Assembly: GCA_016722945.1 (NCBI GenBank)
Contig: JAEQMT010000057.1
Coordinates: 1 to 64,000 of the forward strand
Origin: Desulfofustis sp. PB-SRB1
GTDB taxonomy: Bacteria > Desulfobacterota > Desulfobulbia > Desulfobulbales > Desulfocapsaceae
Reading direction: 5' to 3'
Length of the DNA: 64,000 bases
The notes beneath the pieces are model-generated. The model was not told the origin of the DNA. It saw nothing but the letters and a program-made list of their open reading frames with translations, and searched no databases. The translations under genes and the position numbers were made by a program. Of this stretch, positions 33,776 through 42,051 are shown one piece after another (positions within the stretch are counted from its first letter, which is position 1; each line of letters opens with the position of its first letter).

Positions 33776-33916
33776 GAGAACCTTGCAAAATGGCTTTTTC
33801 GTCCAATCTTAGCGTTGCACGAAAAATGTTATCCTGGCAATATCAATCATATGCCTGCGGCAGCATAATCCGCGTGCCTCGATCTTGCACGATAATTATC
33901 TTCTTCAAGGTTCCCT
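33776..33916. repeat. Palindromic MITE-like element, copy C
   Basis: Starts GAGAACCTTGCAAAATGGCT and ends TTCTTCAAGGTTCCCT, with CCAATCTTAGCGTTGC, TGTTATCCTGGCAATATCAA and GATCTTGCACGATAATTATC in between; about 80-85% identical to the type copy at 59272 by eye. It lies in the 650-base gap between two TA modules; the rest of that gap (33917-34150) has no gene I can support. Confidence 0.8.
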
Positions 33917-34160
33917 GAAGTCTGCTTGGAAGTATCTAGTTCATTAGTGTTTTCGCTATCCACTGATCCGCGCCTATCGCTCTGCTGCCTCATGGATTGC
34001 GGCAGGGTTGATGGCTTCCATTTCGCTGCGTGATAGCGGCCCTCGTCGGAATAGACTGTGCATTAGAAAATTCTGCCGGCACATCCAGATGGTTCTTGAT
34101 TTTGCTGAGAAAGGACGGTATGTTGGTGCAGCCATAAAGTAGATTCATGGAGGCATATGT

Positions 34161-34415
34161 ATGAGTCAAATCACGATACGGCAGATTCCGGATAATATCG
34201 ATAACCGAATTCGCCAGCTCTCAAGGGAGCACAAGCGAAGTCTCAACAAGACCATTATTGCATTGCTTGAAGAAGCACTTGGGATTTCTGAAAACCCTCG
34301 GAGAAAAAGAGATCTTTCACAACTCGCTGGGACATGGGACGACGAGTATTGCGCGGAGTTTGAGAGAAATATCGCTCATTTTGATACTATCGATCCAGAG
34401 ATCTGGAAAGTATGA
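34161..34415 (+). CDS. FitA-type ribbon-helix-helix antitoxin
   Basis: An 84-residue antitoxin. SQITIRQIPDNIDNRIRQLS followed by REHKRSLNKTIIALLEEAL is a ribbon-helix-helix domain of the FitA/VapB class; the C-terminal part (LAGTWDDEYCAEFERNIAHF) is the toxin-binding tail. ATG 34161 is preceded by GGAGG (34148) at 8 bases. It overlaps the PIN toxin gene by 4 bases. A decayed copy of its coding sequence lies at about 35605-35665. Confidence 0.85.
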   Translation: MSQITIRQIPDNIDNRIRQLSREHKRSLNKTIIALLEEALGISENPRRKRDLSQLAGTWDDEYCAEFERNIAHFDTIDPEIWKV

Positions 34416-34801
34416 ACATCTGCATCGATACAAATATCTATTCAGCCTTCAAAAAAGGAGATAAACAGATCACGGAATTGCTGGAAACCTGCGACCGGAT
34501 TTTTATACCAGCGGTTGTGCTTGGGGAACTTTATGCTGGGTTCTATCTGGGCTCCAGGCTCAAAGAAAACCTCAGGGAACTGGAACTTTTTCTAACCCAG
34601 CCTGATGTCACGATCATTAATTCGGACAGAGATATTGCAGATAACTACGGTCATCTGTTCAGTAATCTTAAAGAACAAGGTACGCCGATCCCGACCAATG
34701 ATGTATGGATTGCCGCCGCTGCCATGAAAGTTGGCGCGAAGCTGGCAACATTCGACTCCCACTTCAATGCTGTACAGGGAGTCGTAAAAGTCGTTCTGTG
34801 A
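34412..34801 (+). CDS. PIN-domain toxin (VapC/FitB type)
   Basis: A 129-residue PIN protein: MNICIDTNIYSAFKKGD (first Asp), FIPAVVLGELYAGFYLG (conserved Glu), and IPTNDVWIAAAAMKVGAKLATFDSHF (C-terminal Asp residues). This is the tRNA/rRNA-cleaving VapC/FitB architecture. The gene starts within the stop of the RHH antitoxin, so the two are coupled. Nothing appears missing. Confidence 0.9.
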   Translation: MNICIDTNIYSAFKKGDKQITELLETCDRIFIPAVVLGELYAGFYLGSRLKENLRELELFLTQPDVTIINSDRDIADNYGHLFSNLKEQGTPIPTNDVWIAAAAMKVGAKLATFDSHFNAVQGVVKVVL

Positions 34802-35050
34802 GTATAATCAATTGGTTATTGCCGTTGAATGTATCGGGATTGGCTGATTTCCCCTTAGCCAATTATCTATTTCATAGAGCCTCTTGCAAAAGTCTGATTT
34901 TACCGAAACTCAAGAGTTTTGCAGTTTTAACAGTTGATCGGCAAAAAGTGATATGACACCAAACATAAGGTGAGACATCACCTTCTTTACACCTCTTACC
35001 ATCACATTCCGGCCGCCAAATTTTCCCTTCAAACGACCGCTCGATTTAGA

Positions 35051-35551
35051 ATGAAGTCAATATTTGTCAGTAGAAGAGTTGAGACCAGCATCAAAGAACT
35101 CAGGAAAACCGGCAAAACGGGAATAAATCTGGCCGACAAAGCAGAGAAGGTCATCGACATCCTTGCCTCTGGAGCCGCTCAGAATTCGAGTGCCATGATC
35201 GGTACTACCACCAAATATGGGGAAAAGCGGATACAGAAATGTCAGAAATATGATTTAGGGTGCGGCTACCGGCTCGTTACGGTGCACCAGGGTGAAACAC
35301 TCTTTATTCCATTTTTGGGAACCCATGATAACTGCCAGCGGTGGTTGGCTAATAATCACCTCAACAATCTTGCCGCGGGATCAGGGAGAAGCATCTCGAT
35401 ACCCGATATGAATCAAATGGAAAAAAGTTCCCAAGAGAGTGCGTGTGATACTTATAGCGCGGATGATAACCAATTTGACTACTTAACGGACGAGGACCTG
35501 CGGTTTGTTTTTTCAGGAATAGTCCGAGGTATGAGAAAGCAGGGGAAATAG
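35051..35551 (+). CDS. RelE/ParE-superfamily toxin with C-terminal extension
   Basis: From ATG 35051 about 166 residues. Residues 1-100 resemble RelE/HigB-like mRNA interferases (SRRVETSIKELRKTGKTG; LGCGYRLVTVHQGETLFIPF; GTHDNCQRWLANN). A Ser/Asp-rich extension of about 60 residues ends RFVFSGIVRGMRKQGK and might act as a linked antitoxin or as a tether. The frame is open to 34970, but that region lacks a ribosome site. No separate antitoxin gene follows. A copy of the last 17 codons lies 1.8 kb upstream. Confidence 0.6.
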   Translation: MKSIFVSRRVETSIKELRKTGKTGINLADKAEKVIDILASGAAQNSSAMIGTTTKYGEKRIQKCQKYDLGCGYRLVTVHQGETLFIPFLGTHDNCQRWLANNHLNNLAAGSGRSISIPDMNQMEKSSQESACDTYSADDNQFDYLTDEDLRFVFSGIVRGMRKQGK

Positions 35552-35599
35552 GCAGGAAATTGTTTCCTCATAGTTTGGATAAACCCATATGGTATGACA

Positions 35600-35665
35600 A
35601 TCGACAATCGAATTCTCGCCAACGCCAACTCTCAAGGGAACCATTAAGCCTCAAAGAGAAGGGTT
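35600..35665 (+). pseudogene. Decayed fragment of the FitA-like antitoxin gene
   Basis: CAATCGAATTC, CCAACTCTCAAGGGA and AAGCCTCAA repeat, with small indels, the 34198-34245 stretch of the RHH antitoxin (codons for DNRIRQLSREHKRSLN). No reading frame survives. Together with the decayed RelE tail it shows a local duplication of the antitoxin-toxin segment. Confidence 0.45.
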
Positions 35666-35679
35666 TTCCGATCTGATTA

Positions 35680-36084
35680 TCACTGTCCTTTGTACAATGT
35701 AATGGGAATTACCTTGTGAAAATTATGGAAATCTCTGTCCGTGGTGAAAATTGGAGCATTAACTCGATGGGCCACCGCACAAATAAGAAAGTCGATATGG
35801 GAGCCCTGGATTCCTTTCTTTCGACAGGTGTTACTGAACTCGGCGGCACGCACGTAATCTGAATCCGCTATTGCGGTGTTCTCAAAATAGGATAGTTTTT
35901 CTCTTATCTTCTCAAACTTTTTCACGTCACTGTAGCCGGACAGAATTTCCTGCCTGATCGGGCCGATAATAAGCGCCCGCTGATCTTCAATAAGGGAGAT
36001 TAATTGCCGTATTTCTCCTTCGTACTTTTCATTGCCGGACCGAAATGCGTAAGACCAGATTGGGGTGTCGATAAGGACTTTCAA
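35680..36084 (-). CDS. vapC: VapC-type PIN-domain toxin
   Basis: A 134-residue PIN protein: MKVLIDTPIWSYAFRSGN with the first Asp, IGPIRQEILSGYSD with the conserved Glu, and SHIDFLICAVAHRVNAPIFTTDRDF with the acidic C-terminal residues. It belongs to the group with DT(S/P)xW start. It overlaps the stop of the upstream antitoxin gene by 4 bases. All catalytic acids are visible, so it is probably active. Confidence 0.9.
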   Translation of the reverse strand: MKVLIDTPIWSYAFRSGNEKYEGEIRQLISLIEDQRALIIGPIRQEILSGYSDVKKFEKIREKLSYFENTAIADSDYVRAAEFSNTCRKKGIQGSHIDFLICAVAHRVNAPIFTTDRDFHNFHKVIPITLYKGQ

Positions 36085-36278
36085 CGGCTCCTTCCCGATT
36101 TGTAGTCATAGTCCGGGTCTGGATCCATTTTTCCGAAAAGAGTTGTTATTTCGAGTTGTTTTCTTCGATTGACAAACTCCTTGAGAGCAAGATTTACGGT
36201 GTCTTTCTTGGTTTTTAACCCACCGATTTTGAGAGCCTCATGTAACAGGCTATCATCAATTGCTAAATTAGTTGCCAT
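36081..36278 (-). CDS. vapB: VapB-type antitoxin
   Basis: A 65-residue protein: ATNLAIDDSLLHEALKIGGL then KTKKDTVNLALKEFVNRRKQ is a ribbon-helix-helix of the MetJ/VapB class (DUF2191-like), with a C-terminal FGKMDPDPDYDYKSGRSR that wraps the toxin. It starts at an ATG with AAGGGTG upstream and a strong promoter 25-53 bases away. It is first in the pair and likely autoregulates. Confidence 0.9.
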   Translation of the reverse strand: MATNLAIDDSLLHEALKIGGLKTKKDTVNLALKEFVNRRKQLEITTLFGKMDPDPDYDYKSGRSR

Positions 36279-36302
36279 AATACACCCTTGATTATTTTAC
36301 AC

Positions 36303-36331
36303 ATAGTATTACACATTTAATTGTGTGTCAA
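36303..36331 (-). promoter_or_regulatory. vapBC promoter and inverted repeat
   Basis: On the minus strand TTGACA (36326-36331) and TACTAT (36303-36308) have a 17-base spacer. The spacer holds ACACA/TGTGT half-sites (ACACAATTAAATGTGT), a likely VapBC operator. Confidence 0.65.
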
Positions 36332-36396
36332 TGGTTGAAAATATGTAGGTATATCCCTTGCATACCGACGTGGCTCATGGTATTGCCACCACTTCC

Positions 36397-38184
36397 CTAC
36401 ACGTTGATGCCAAAAAGAAAAATAATCGCTATTCCGGCTGCCAGGCTTGCGATCCGTGGTGCGATTGACACGGCAGAGAGCAGACTTTTGCTGACCAGCC
36501 AGAGTCCCAGGCTGATTTTGGCACCTGCCGCCAGCGCCGGCAGTGTGTGTGAGGCGGGCTGGAGGAGGGCCGGATTGGCGACAAAGGCAAGGGGAACCAG
36601 ATAAAGTCCCAGGCCAATACGCATGGACAGGGTCGCCACCGGCAGCCATGGCGCTTGCGCCATGCCCGCCGCGATAAACACGGTGCCGCAGACGGGCGGG
36701 GTGATGGTTGACAGCAGGGCATACCAGAACACAAAGAGATGGGACTGCAAGGGGGAGAGGCCCATGGTCTGCAATACCGGTCCGGCAACCGAGACGCAGA
36801 TGATGTAGGCCGCGGTGGTGGGCACCTCCATGCCCAGAATCAGGCAGGCAAGCGCGGTGAGAAGCAGGGCCACCCATAGTTTTCCGCCGGAAAGGCCAAG
36901 GATGACCGAGGTTACCTTTACCCCGAGGCCGGTCATGTGCAACACTCCGATAATGATACCGGCGCAGATGATGATGGAGGCGATCATGCCAATCTGTTGC
37001 GCCGCTGAGATAATGCCACTGCCCAGTCTCCTGGCAAACCGTGACATTGAGAACGTATAGTGTTCATCGGTAAGCAGCAGGGCGGTGGCGGCAAAAATGG
37101 CGATACCGGCAGCAAATTGAGGCGTATACGAGGTGAAAAAGAGAATCAGCAGTAAGAGCGAAAAAGGAATCAGGAAAAAGGGCGAAAGACGCAGCACCCT
37201 GGCCGTGGTGGGGATATCTTCATCGGCCATTTTCTTGAGGCCGTGTCGTCTTGCATACATATCGACACCCACCCAGGCCGTGAAAAAGAAAAGCAAAGCC
37301 GGCAGCAGCGCCGCCTCGACGATGGTGAGATAGGGCGCCCGCAGCAGTTCCATCATGACAAAGGCTCCCGCCCCCATCAGAGGCGGCATGATCTGCCCGC
37401 CGCTTGATGCCACCGCCTCAACCGCCGCCGCGAATACGGGACGATAGCCCAGTCTTTTCATGGTCGGCAGAGTAATTGCCCCGGTGGAGGCGACATTTGC
37501 CGAGGCGGAACCAGATATCGAGCCGAAAAATGCCGATGAAAGCACCGAGACCTTGGCGGCGCCGGCCCGGTATCTGCCGGCCAGCCGGGTCGCCAGGGAC
37601 ATGAACGAGGTGCCGCCGTCACCGGCGCCGATCATCGCCCCAAGGATGACGAACACCGCCACCACATTCACCGATACCCCGGTGAGCGATCCCCAGATAC
37701 CGCCCTCGGCAATGACCATGGTGCCGAGAATGGAACCGACCGGTATGCCGGGATGGCCGAATTCGCCAGGCAGATATTGACCGAAAAAGGCGTAGCTCAG
37801 GGCAATCAGGGCAACCGCCGGAAGCGCCGCTTTCACCGCCCGTCGTGCCATTTCCAGAACGACGGCAATGAGGATGACGGCGAGTAGATACTGCTGAACT
37901 CCCTCAATAAATCCATACTGATCGCCCAGTTCATTGTGATACATGGCGATGTAGAGGCAACAGATTATGCCGGCGGCGCCAAGAAGTGCTCCCGCTATGC
38001 GTGCGGCCGGCGAGCCCCCGCTCTGGTCAAAAAAAACCCAGGGCAGGGCAAGGGCGAGGTGAATGGGCCTGCTGACAAGATTGGGGATGAGGCCGGAAAA
38101 GATCAGATAGAGATGGAAGCTGACAGAGGCGGCCGCCAGCAGCAAGCGCACCCATCGCCAGATGGTTCCAGATTCTCCACTCAC
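36397..38184 (-). CDS. TRAP transporter fused permease (4TM/12TM, TAXI type)
   Basis: A 595-residue inner-membrane protein with about 16 hydrophobic segments: a DctQ-like four-helix N-terminal part (residues 1-130) fused to a DctM-like large subunit. SAFFGSISGSASANVASTGA and SSGGQIMPPLMGAGAFVMME, then LGMEVPTTAAYIICV and TITPPVCGTVFIAAG, are the family's duplicated hairpin motifs. It uses ion gradients to import carboxylate-type substrates delivered by a binding protein. It is encoded 22 bases after the TAXI-family binding protein. Substrate unknown. Confidence 0.93.
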   Translation of the reverse strand: MSGESGTIWRWVRLLLAAASVSFHLYLIFSGLIPNLVSRPIHLALALPWVFFDQSGGSPAARIAGALLGAAGIICCLYIAMYHNELGDQYGFIEGVQQYLLAVILIAVVLEMARRAVKAALPAVALIALSYAFFGQYLPGEFGHPGIPVGSILGTMVIAEGGIWGSLTGVSVNVVAVFVILGAMIGAGDGGTSFMSLATRLAGRYRAGAAKVSVLSSAFFGSISGSASANVASTGAITLPTMKRLGYRPVFAAAVEAVASSGGQIMPPLMGAGAFVMMELLRAPYLTIVEAALLPALLFFFTAWVGVDMYARRHGLKKMADEDIPTTARVLRLSPFFLIPFSLLLLILFFTSYTPQFAAGIAIFAATALLLTDEHYTFSMSRFARRLGSGIISAAQQIGMIASIIICAGIIIGVLHMTGLGVKVTSVILGLSGGKLWVALLLTALACLILGMEVPTTAAYIICVSVAGPVLQTMGLSPLQSHLFVFWYALLSTITPPVCGTVFIAAGMAQAPWLPVATLSMRIGLGLYLVPLAFVANPALLQPASHTLPALAAGAKISLGLWLVSKSLLSAVSIAPRIASLAAGIAIIFLFGINV

Positions 38185-38206
38185 TCCGGCCTCTCATCCC
38201 ACCTGG

Positions 38207-39229
38207 TTATTGCAGTGCTTGGGGGATGGAAATACCGGCTTCCTGGTAATATTTCAGGGCGCCGGGATGCAGGGGGGCGCCAAGGGTGGCCAGCCCATCT
38301 GGACTTACCCCACCCCACCAGGGATTGTCCTGGGCCATCTCCGCCTTCTGCTCCCAGAAGGTTTTGGTCAACTGATAGGCGGTGTCCTCATCAACTGAGG
38401 AGAGCGTATAGGTTCCCACCGGCAGAGAGGTGGTGGTGATATCAGTGTCCACGCCGGGGTAAGTGCCGGCCGGAATGACCAGCTTGGTCCGCTTGGTCAG
38501 GGCCACCTGCTCGGGGCTCATGTCAAGCAGTTTAATCGAAACGCCGGCGGCTGCTTCCAATACGTTTGGTGCCGGATATGAGCCGGAGGTGGCAAAGCCG
38601 TCTATCTGGCCGTTTTTCAGCGCCGGCACGGCGGCGGCCAGCTCAACATCGATGAGATCCACCGTCTCGGCCAGGCCGAAAAGCTCCATGTACTTGGCGG
38701 CCTCGCTGGCACCGAAACTGCCTTTGCCGGTGAGCAGCTTTTTGCCGGCGAGATCAGCAAAGGAATTGATCTCTCTGTCACTGCGCACGACAAAATGCAT
38801 GGTCAGCGAAGGAATGACGAAGAGCGAGCGGATCTCCTGATAATTTGGGCTGGCGTCGGAAAACATTTTTTCCCCGGAACGAGCAAGGCCGATCAGCGAG
38901 GGAGGGGAGGTGAATACGTAGTTGCCGCTCCGTTTGGCCGCCTCTTTGACGTTTTGCACCGAGCCCTGGCTTTCTTCCACCGTTACGATAATAGCGCCGT
39001 CCGAGCCCTTTTTCATGGCCTCGGCAACCTGCACGGCCATCTGATAGTATGACGATGTCGATTTTGCCGACTTGTAGGTGACCCGGGTTTCAGCCGCGGC
39101 ATCGCGTGACGGGGCGACCGCCAGAACACCTACCGCCAAACCCCAGAGCAGCAGGGTGGACAGCAGACGTGGCCGTTTGCCGTAGTTTTTCCTTACGGGC
39201 AGAGCAGCCCCGATCGATTGTTTTTTCAT
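38207..39229 (-). CDS. TAXI-family TRAP solute-binding protein
   Basis: About 340 residues from ATG 39229, which has AAGGAGAAC just upstream (an upstream in-frame ATG at 39304 is rejected). A signal peptide with hydrophobic core LLSTLLLWGLAVGVLAVA and cleavage after AAAE precedes TYKSAKSTSSYYQMAVQVAEAM and the TAXI landmarks GKKLLTGKGSFGASEAAKYM and FATSGSYPAPNV. It binds substrate in the periplasm and hands it to the fused permease. First gene of the two-gene operon. Confidence 0.9.
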   Translation of the reverse strand: MKKQSIGAALPVRKNYGKRPRLLSTLLLWGLAVGVLAVAPSRDAAAETRVTYKSAKSTSSYYQMAVQVAEAMKKGSDGAIIVTVEESQGSVQNVKEAAKRSGNYVFTSPPSLIGLARSGEKMFSDASPNYQEIRSLFVIPSLTMHFVVRSDREINSFADLAGKKLLTGKGSFGASEAAKYMELFGLAETVDLIDVELAAAVPALKNGQIDGFATSGSYPAPNVLEAAAGVSIKLLDMSPEQVALTKRTKLVIPAGTYPGVDTDITTTSLPVGTYTLSSVDEDTAYQLTKTFWEQKAEMAQDNPWWGGVSPDGLATLGAPLHPGALKYYQEAGISIPQALQ

Positions 39230-39462
39230 AACGTTCTCCTTGTTAGAAATTGATATATGGACAACAGTGCATGACTCCACCACAACACTCAATCGGTAAC
39301 TCATATTGCAAGTACGTCAAGCAGACTGGTCTCATCAACTTTTGTCAATACAGAGATATCTTTTGGTGTTGAACAGAACCACAGGACAGACCGGTTGGTG
39401 CTAACTTTTTGTAGAAAGGGTTGGTGTGAGCATGCCCTAAAGTGATAGGAAGACCCAGAGTT

Positions 39463-40659
39463 TTAAGTCAGGTATCCCAGCAGGAACAGGGGAAGCCTTC
39501 CTTTTTCAGGCACGGGGTTGTGCATGAACACGATTTTGCGATCAATCTTCACCCCTTTAAATTGCTGTCGGCCCTTACTGGGACCGCCGATTTCAACGGC
39601 AAGTTTCGTGGTGGCCTCCTCAATCAGGTAGTCCGGTGTTTTGGCGCCCCGAGTGCTCTTTAAATACTGAAACCGGATATCGGCCTGCTTCATGGCCTCC
39701 ACGAAGTAATCCTCGCGTAACCCGCCCACGGCGTCTTCAAAATCCCGGTAAATTAGTCGGTTTGGTGGGGTCATGAGGACCTTCGGCTCGCGCAGGACAT
39801 TGGTACCCGCCGGAAAGACCTGGTGCAGGAGAAACGCCTTCTCGAGATAATCGACGTATTGCTGCGCCTTGTATTTCGTGATGCCGAGGTTTTTGGACAA
39901 ACTCGAGTAGTTGATGCCGTCAACCGCGGAACGTCCGACAAATCGGAGCATGCGCCGGATCGTCTCCAGTTCATCAACAACCAGGCGAACCACCGAAGGG
40001 ATGTCACGAGTGATGACTTTTTCAAGAATGCGCTCAAGAAAATAAAACGGTTCAGGCTCGTCGATTGAGAATGGAAGTATGCCCCCTTTCAGATAGTCGT
40101 CAAAGAATCGTCCCGCACGGAGGTGGTCCTGCGTCCACTGACCTTCGATTATGTGCACTAATTCAAGATGAGGGAGGGAGATATCTTGAGTGAACGTCAG
40201 GTATTCTCGAAAAGAGAAGCCATGAAGATTTATCAGCCGCACACGGCGAGAGAGATCGTGGGAGGAAGCCTGCATGGCAATCGCCACGGAACTTGAAAAC
40301 AGGATGCGTACATCGGTAAAGTCATAAAGGCGTTTCAGCAGGGCGGTGGGATCCGGGAGGAAGTGGATTTCATCCAGAAGGAATGTCCGAAAACCATAAT
40401 GCTGGTTTAGTTTCTGGATAAGCCCCCAGGGGTCATCATCCTGGTCGAGAGTATCCGCCGACAGGTAAAACGCATCGTCATATTCGAATGCGTACTGACG
40501 GAGCAACACAGTCTTGCCGGTCCCTCGGGCACCAACGATTCCAGTGAAATGCTTTGCTTGGTCACCGAGCAATTGTGCGAACAGAAAGCGCTTGCGTGTG
40601 TATTTCCGGCTTTCTCGTTTAGCCAGGTCATGTAGCTCCAGCAGTCGATTGATGCTCAT
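39463..40659 (-). CDS. AAA_14 / DUF4143 ATPase
   Basis: A 398-residue protein with Walker A GARGTGKT (43-50), a Walker B-like FLLDEIHFLPD, sensor-like LFSSSVAIAM, a winged-helix region (YSSLSKNLGITKYKAQQYVD) and a C-terminal DUF4143 part. The end carries TPDYLIEEATTKLAVEIGGPSKGR, a variant of the nuclease-like core in which E-VDF...E-K is reduced to PDY...E-G. It differs strongly from the ATPase at 7156. A near-perfect inverted repeat sits upstream. Biological role unknown. Confidence 0.8.
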   Translation of the reverse strand: MSINRLLELHDLAKRESRKYTRKRFLFAQLLGDQAKHFTGIVGARGTGKTVLLRQYAFEYDDAFYLSADTLDQDDDPWGLIQKLNQHYGFRTFLLDEIHFLPDPTALLKRLYDFTDVRILFSSSVAIAMQASSHDLSRRVRLINLHGFSFREYLTFTQDISLPHLELVHIIEGQWTQDHLRAGRFFDDYLKGGILPFSIDEPEPFYFLERILEKVITRDIPSVVRLVVDELETIRRMLRFVGRSAVDGINYSSLSKNLGITKYKAQQYVDYLEKAFLLHQVFPAGTNVLREPKVLMTPPNRLIYRDFEDAVGGLREDYFVEAMKQADIRFQYLKSTRGAKTPDYLIEEATTKLAVEIGGPSKGRQQFKGVKIDRKIVFMHNPVPEKGRLPLFLLGYLT

Positions 40660-40683
40660 AGAATATCACCTTTCGGCTGATTA

Positions 40684-40714
40684 TTAGACGAAATGATATA
40701 CATTTTGTCTAATA
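40684..40714 (-). promoter_or_regulatory. Inverted repeat upstream of second ATPase gene
   Basis: ATTAGACGAAAT (40684-40695) and ATTTTGTCTAAT (40703-40714) match at 11 of 12 positions around a 7-base spacer, 25 bases upstream of the start codon. It covers the expected promoter, so a repressor site is likely. Confidence 0.45.
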
Positions 40715-40785
40715 TTTTTACAAAATGTGTGATTTTCGACAATTGCCGGTGCTTGACTACATTGCGGCTGGTGCTGCCGCGACGG

Positions 40786-42051
40786 CTAGCTTCGGTCGTG
40801 GGGGAAGTCCTCCACCATGCGGGTGATGCGGTAATAGTTGGCAAAGACGGTGCGGATGACCGCCACGTAGTTTGACTGGGCGCGGCTGAGATTTGAAACC
40901 GCGTCCAGCAAGTCGAGCTGACTCTGCAGTCCCTCCTTGTATTTGAGTTCGGTGATGCGCAGGTTCTCCTCGGCGGCGCCGATGTCTTCGCGGGCGACGG
41001 CGACGTTGGCTAGGCTCACCTCATAATCGACGAAGAGGTTGCGCAACTCGGTGGTCAGATCATCCTGCAGTTCGATGAGCTGATAGTTTACCGTGCGCAC
41101 CTCAATCTTGGCCTTGGCCAGTTCCGCTTCATTGCTGAATCCACTGAATAGGTTATAGGTGATAATCAACTCCGCCCGCAGTTCCTCGTTGGTGAATTCT
41201 CCCACTCCGTTGAGATAGGCATCGCTGTAGGTGCGGTAGCCCGCCGCCACGTCAAGTTCCGGATAGTAGGCCCCCCGGGCTTCCTTGATGGACAGCTCAG
41301 CGATGGTGCCGAGTTTTTCCAGTGCCTTGATTTCGCTGCGTGAAGCCAGCATGCGGGATTCGTAGTCGCTTTTGCCGGTGATGGCAGGTTCGCCTGAAAA
41401 ATCGTTAAAATCAAGCTCGGCCAGGCTGATGGTGGCGCCGATGGTGCGAGAGAGTAGGTTGATCGCCTTGCGCAGATCGGCCTGCCGGGCCTGCAGGGCG
41501 AGCCGGGCATTGGCCGCGTCGACCCTGAATCTGAGTACCGTATTCTTATCAACCAGGCCGACCTCGAACCGGTTTTCGCTGTCCTCATACAAAGAGGTGA
41601 GAGTTGTCAGGGTGTCTTCGGCGACCTCGGTCTGCGCCCGTTGGTTGTAGACATCCAGATAGCGCAGGGCCACCGCCAGCTGAATGTCCTGGACCAGCGC
41701 CTGCATCCGCAGATCTTCGATGTCCTGGCGCTGCCTGGCGGCGTCCAGGGCGGCGGTGTCGGCAAAGCCGTCGAACAGATTCCAGTTGATCAGGCCGAGA
41801 AAGGCTGAATTCTCCCGGCGTTCGGTTTCGCTATCATCGTCGAGGGCGTAGGCGTTATAGGAAAGATCAACGGTGGGATAGAAGGGGCTGCGGGCAATTC
41901 GGACATCCTGCCTGCTCTTGTCAATTTCGGTGGCAAATTCTTTGACAACGGCGCGGTTGGCCAGCGCCATCTCCTGCATCTGTGTGAGGTTCAGGGCCGT
42001 TGCCGGGACAGGTACGGTAATGAGCAGCACAATCAGACTAGCGAGCTTCAT
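40786..42051 (-). CDS. TolC-family outer-membrane efflux protein
   Basis: About 421 residues from ATG 42051, preceded by AAAGGAAAG. Signal peptide MKLASLIVLLITVPVPATA, then two OEP repeats, each with paired helices and strands (LTQMQEMALANRAVVKEFAT; LIITYNLFSGFSNEAELAKA). TolC proteins form trimeric channels through the outer membrane for tripartite pumps. Its start overlaps the RND permease by 14 bases, and the gene is last in the MFP-RND-TolC order. The length is typical. Confidence 0.9.
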   Translation of the reverse strand: MKLASLIVLLITVPVPATALNLTQMQEMALANRAVVKEFATEIDKSRQDVRIARSPFYPTVDLSYNAYALDDDSETERRENSAFLGLINWNLFDGFADTAALDAARQRQDIEDLRMQALVQDIQLAVALRYLDVYNQRAQTEVAEDTLTTLTSLYEDSENRFEVGLVDKNTVLRFRVDAANARLALQARQADLRKAINLLSRTIGATISLAELDFNDFSGEPAITGKSDYESRMLASRSEIKALEKLGTIAELSIKEARGAYYPELDVAAGYRTYSDAYLNGVGEFTNEELRAELIITYNLFSGFSNEAELAKAKIEVRTVNYQLIELQDDLTTELRNLFVDYEVSLANVAVAREDIGAAEENLRITELKYKEGLQSQLDLLDAVSNLSRAQSNYVAVIRTVFANYYRITRMVEDFPHDRS

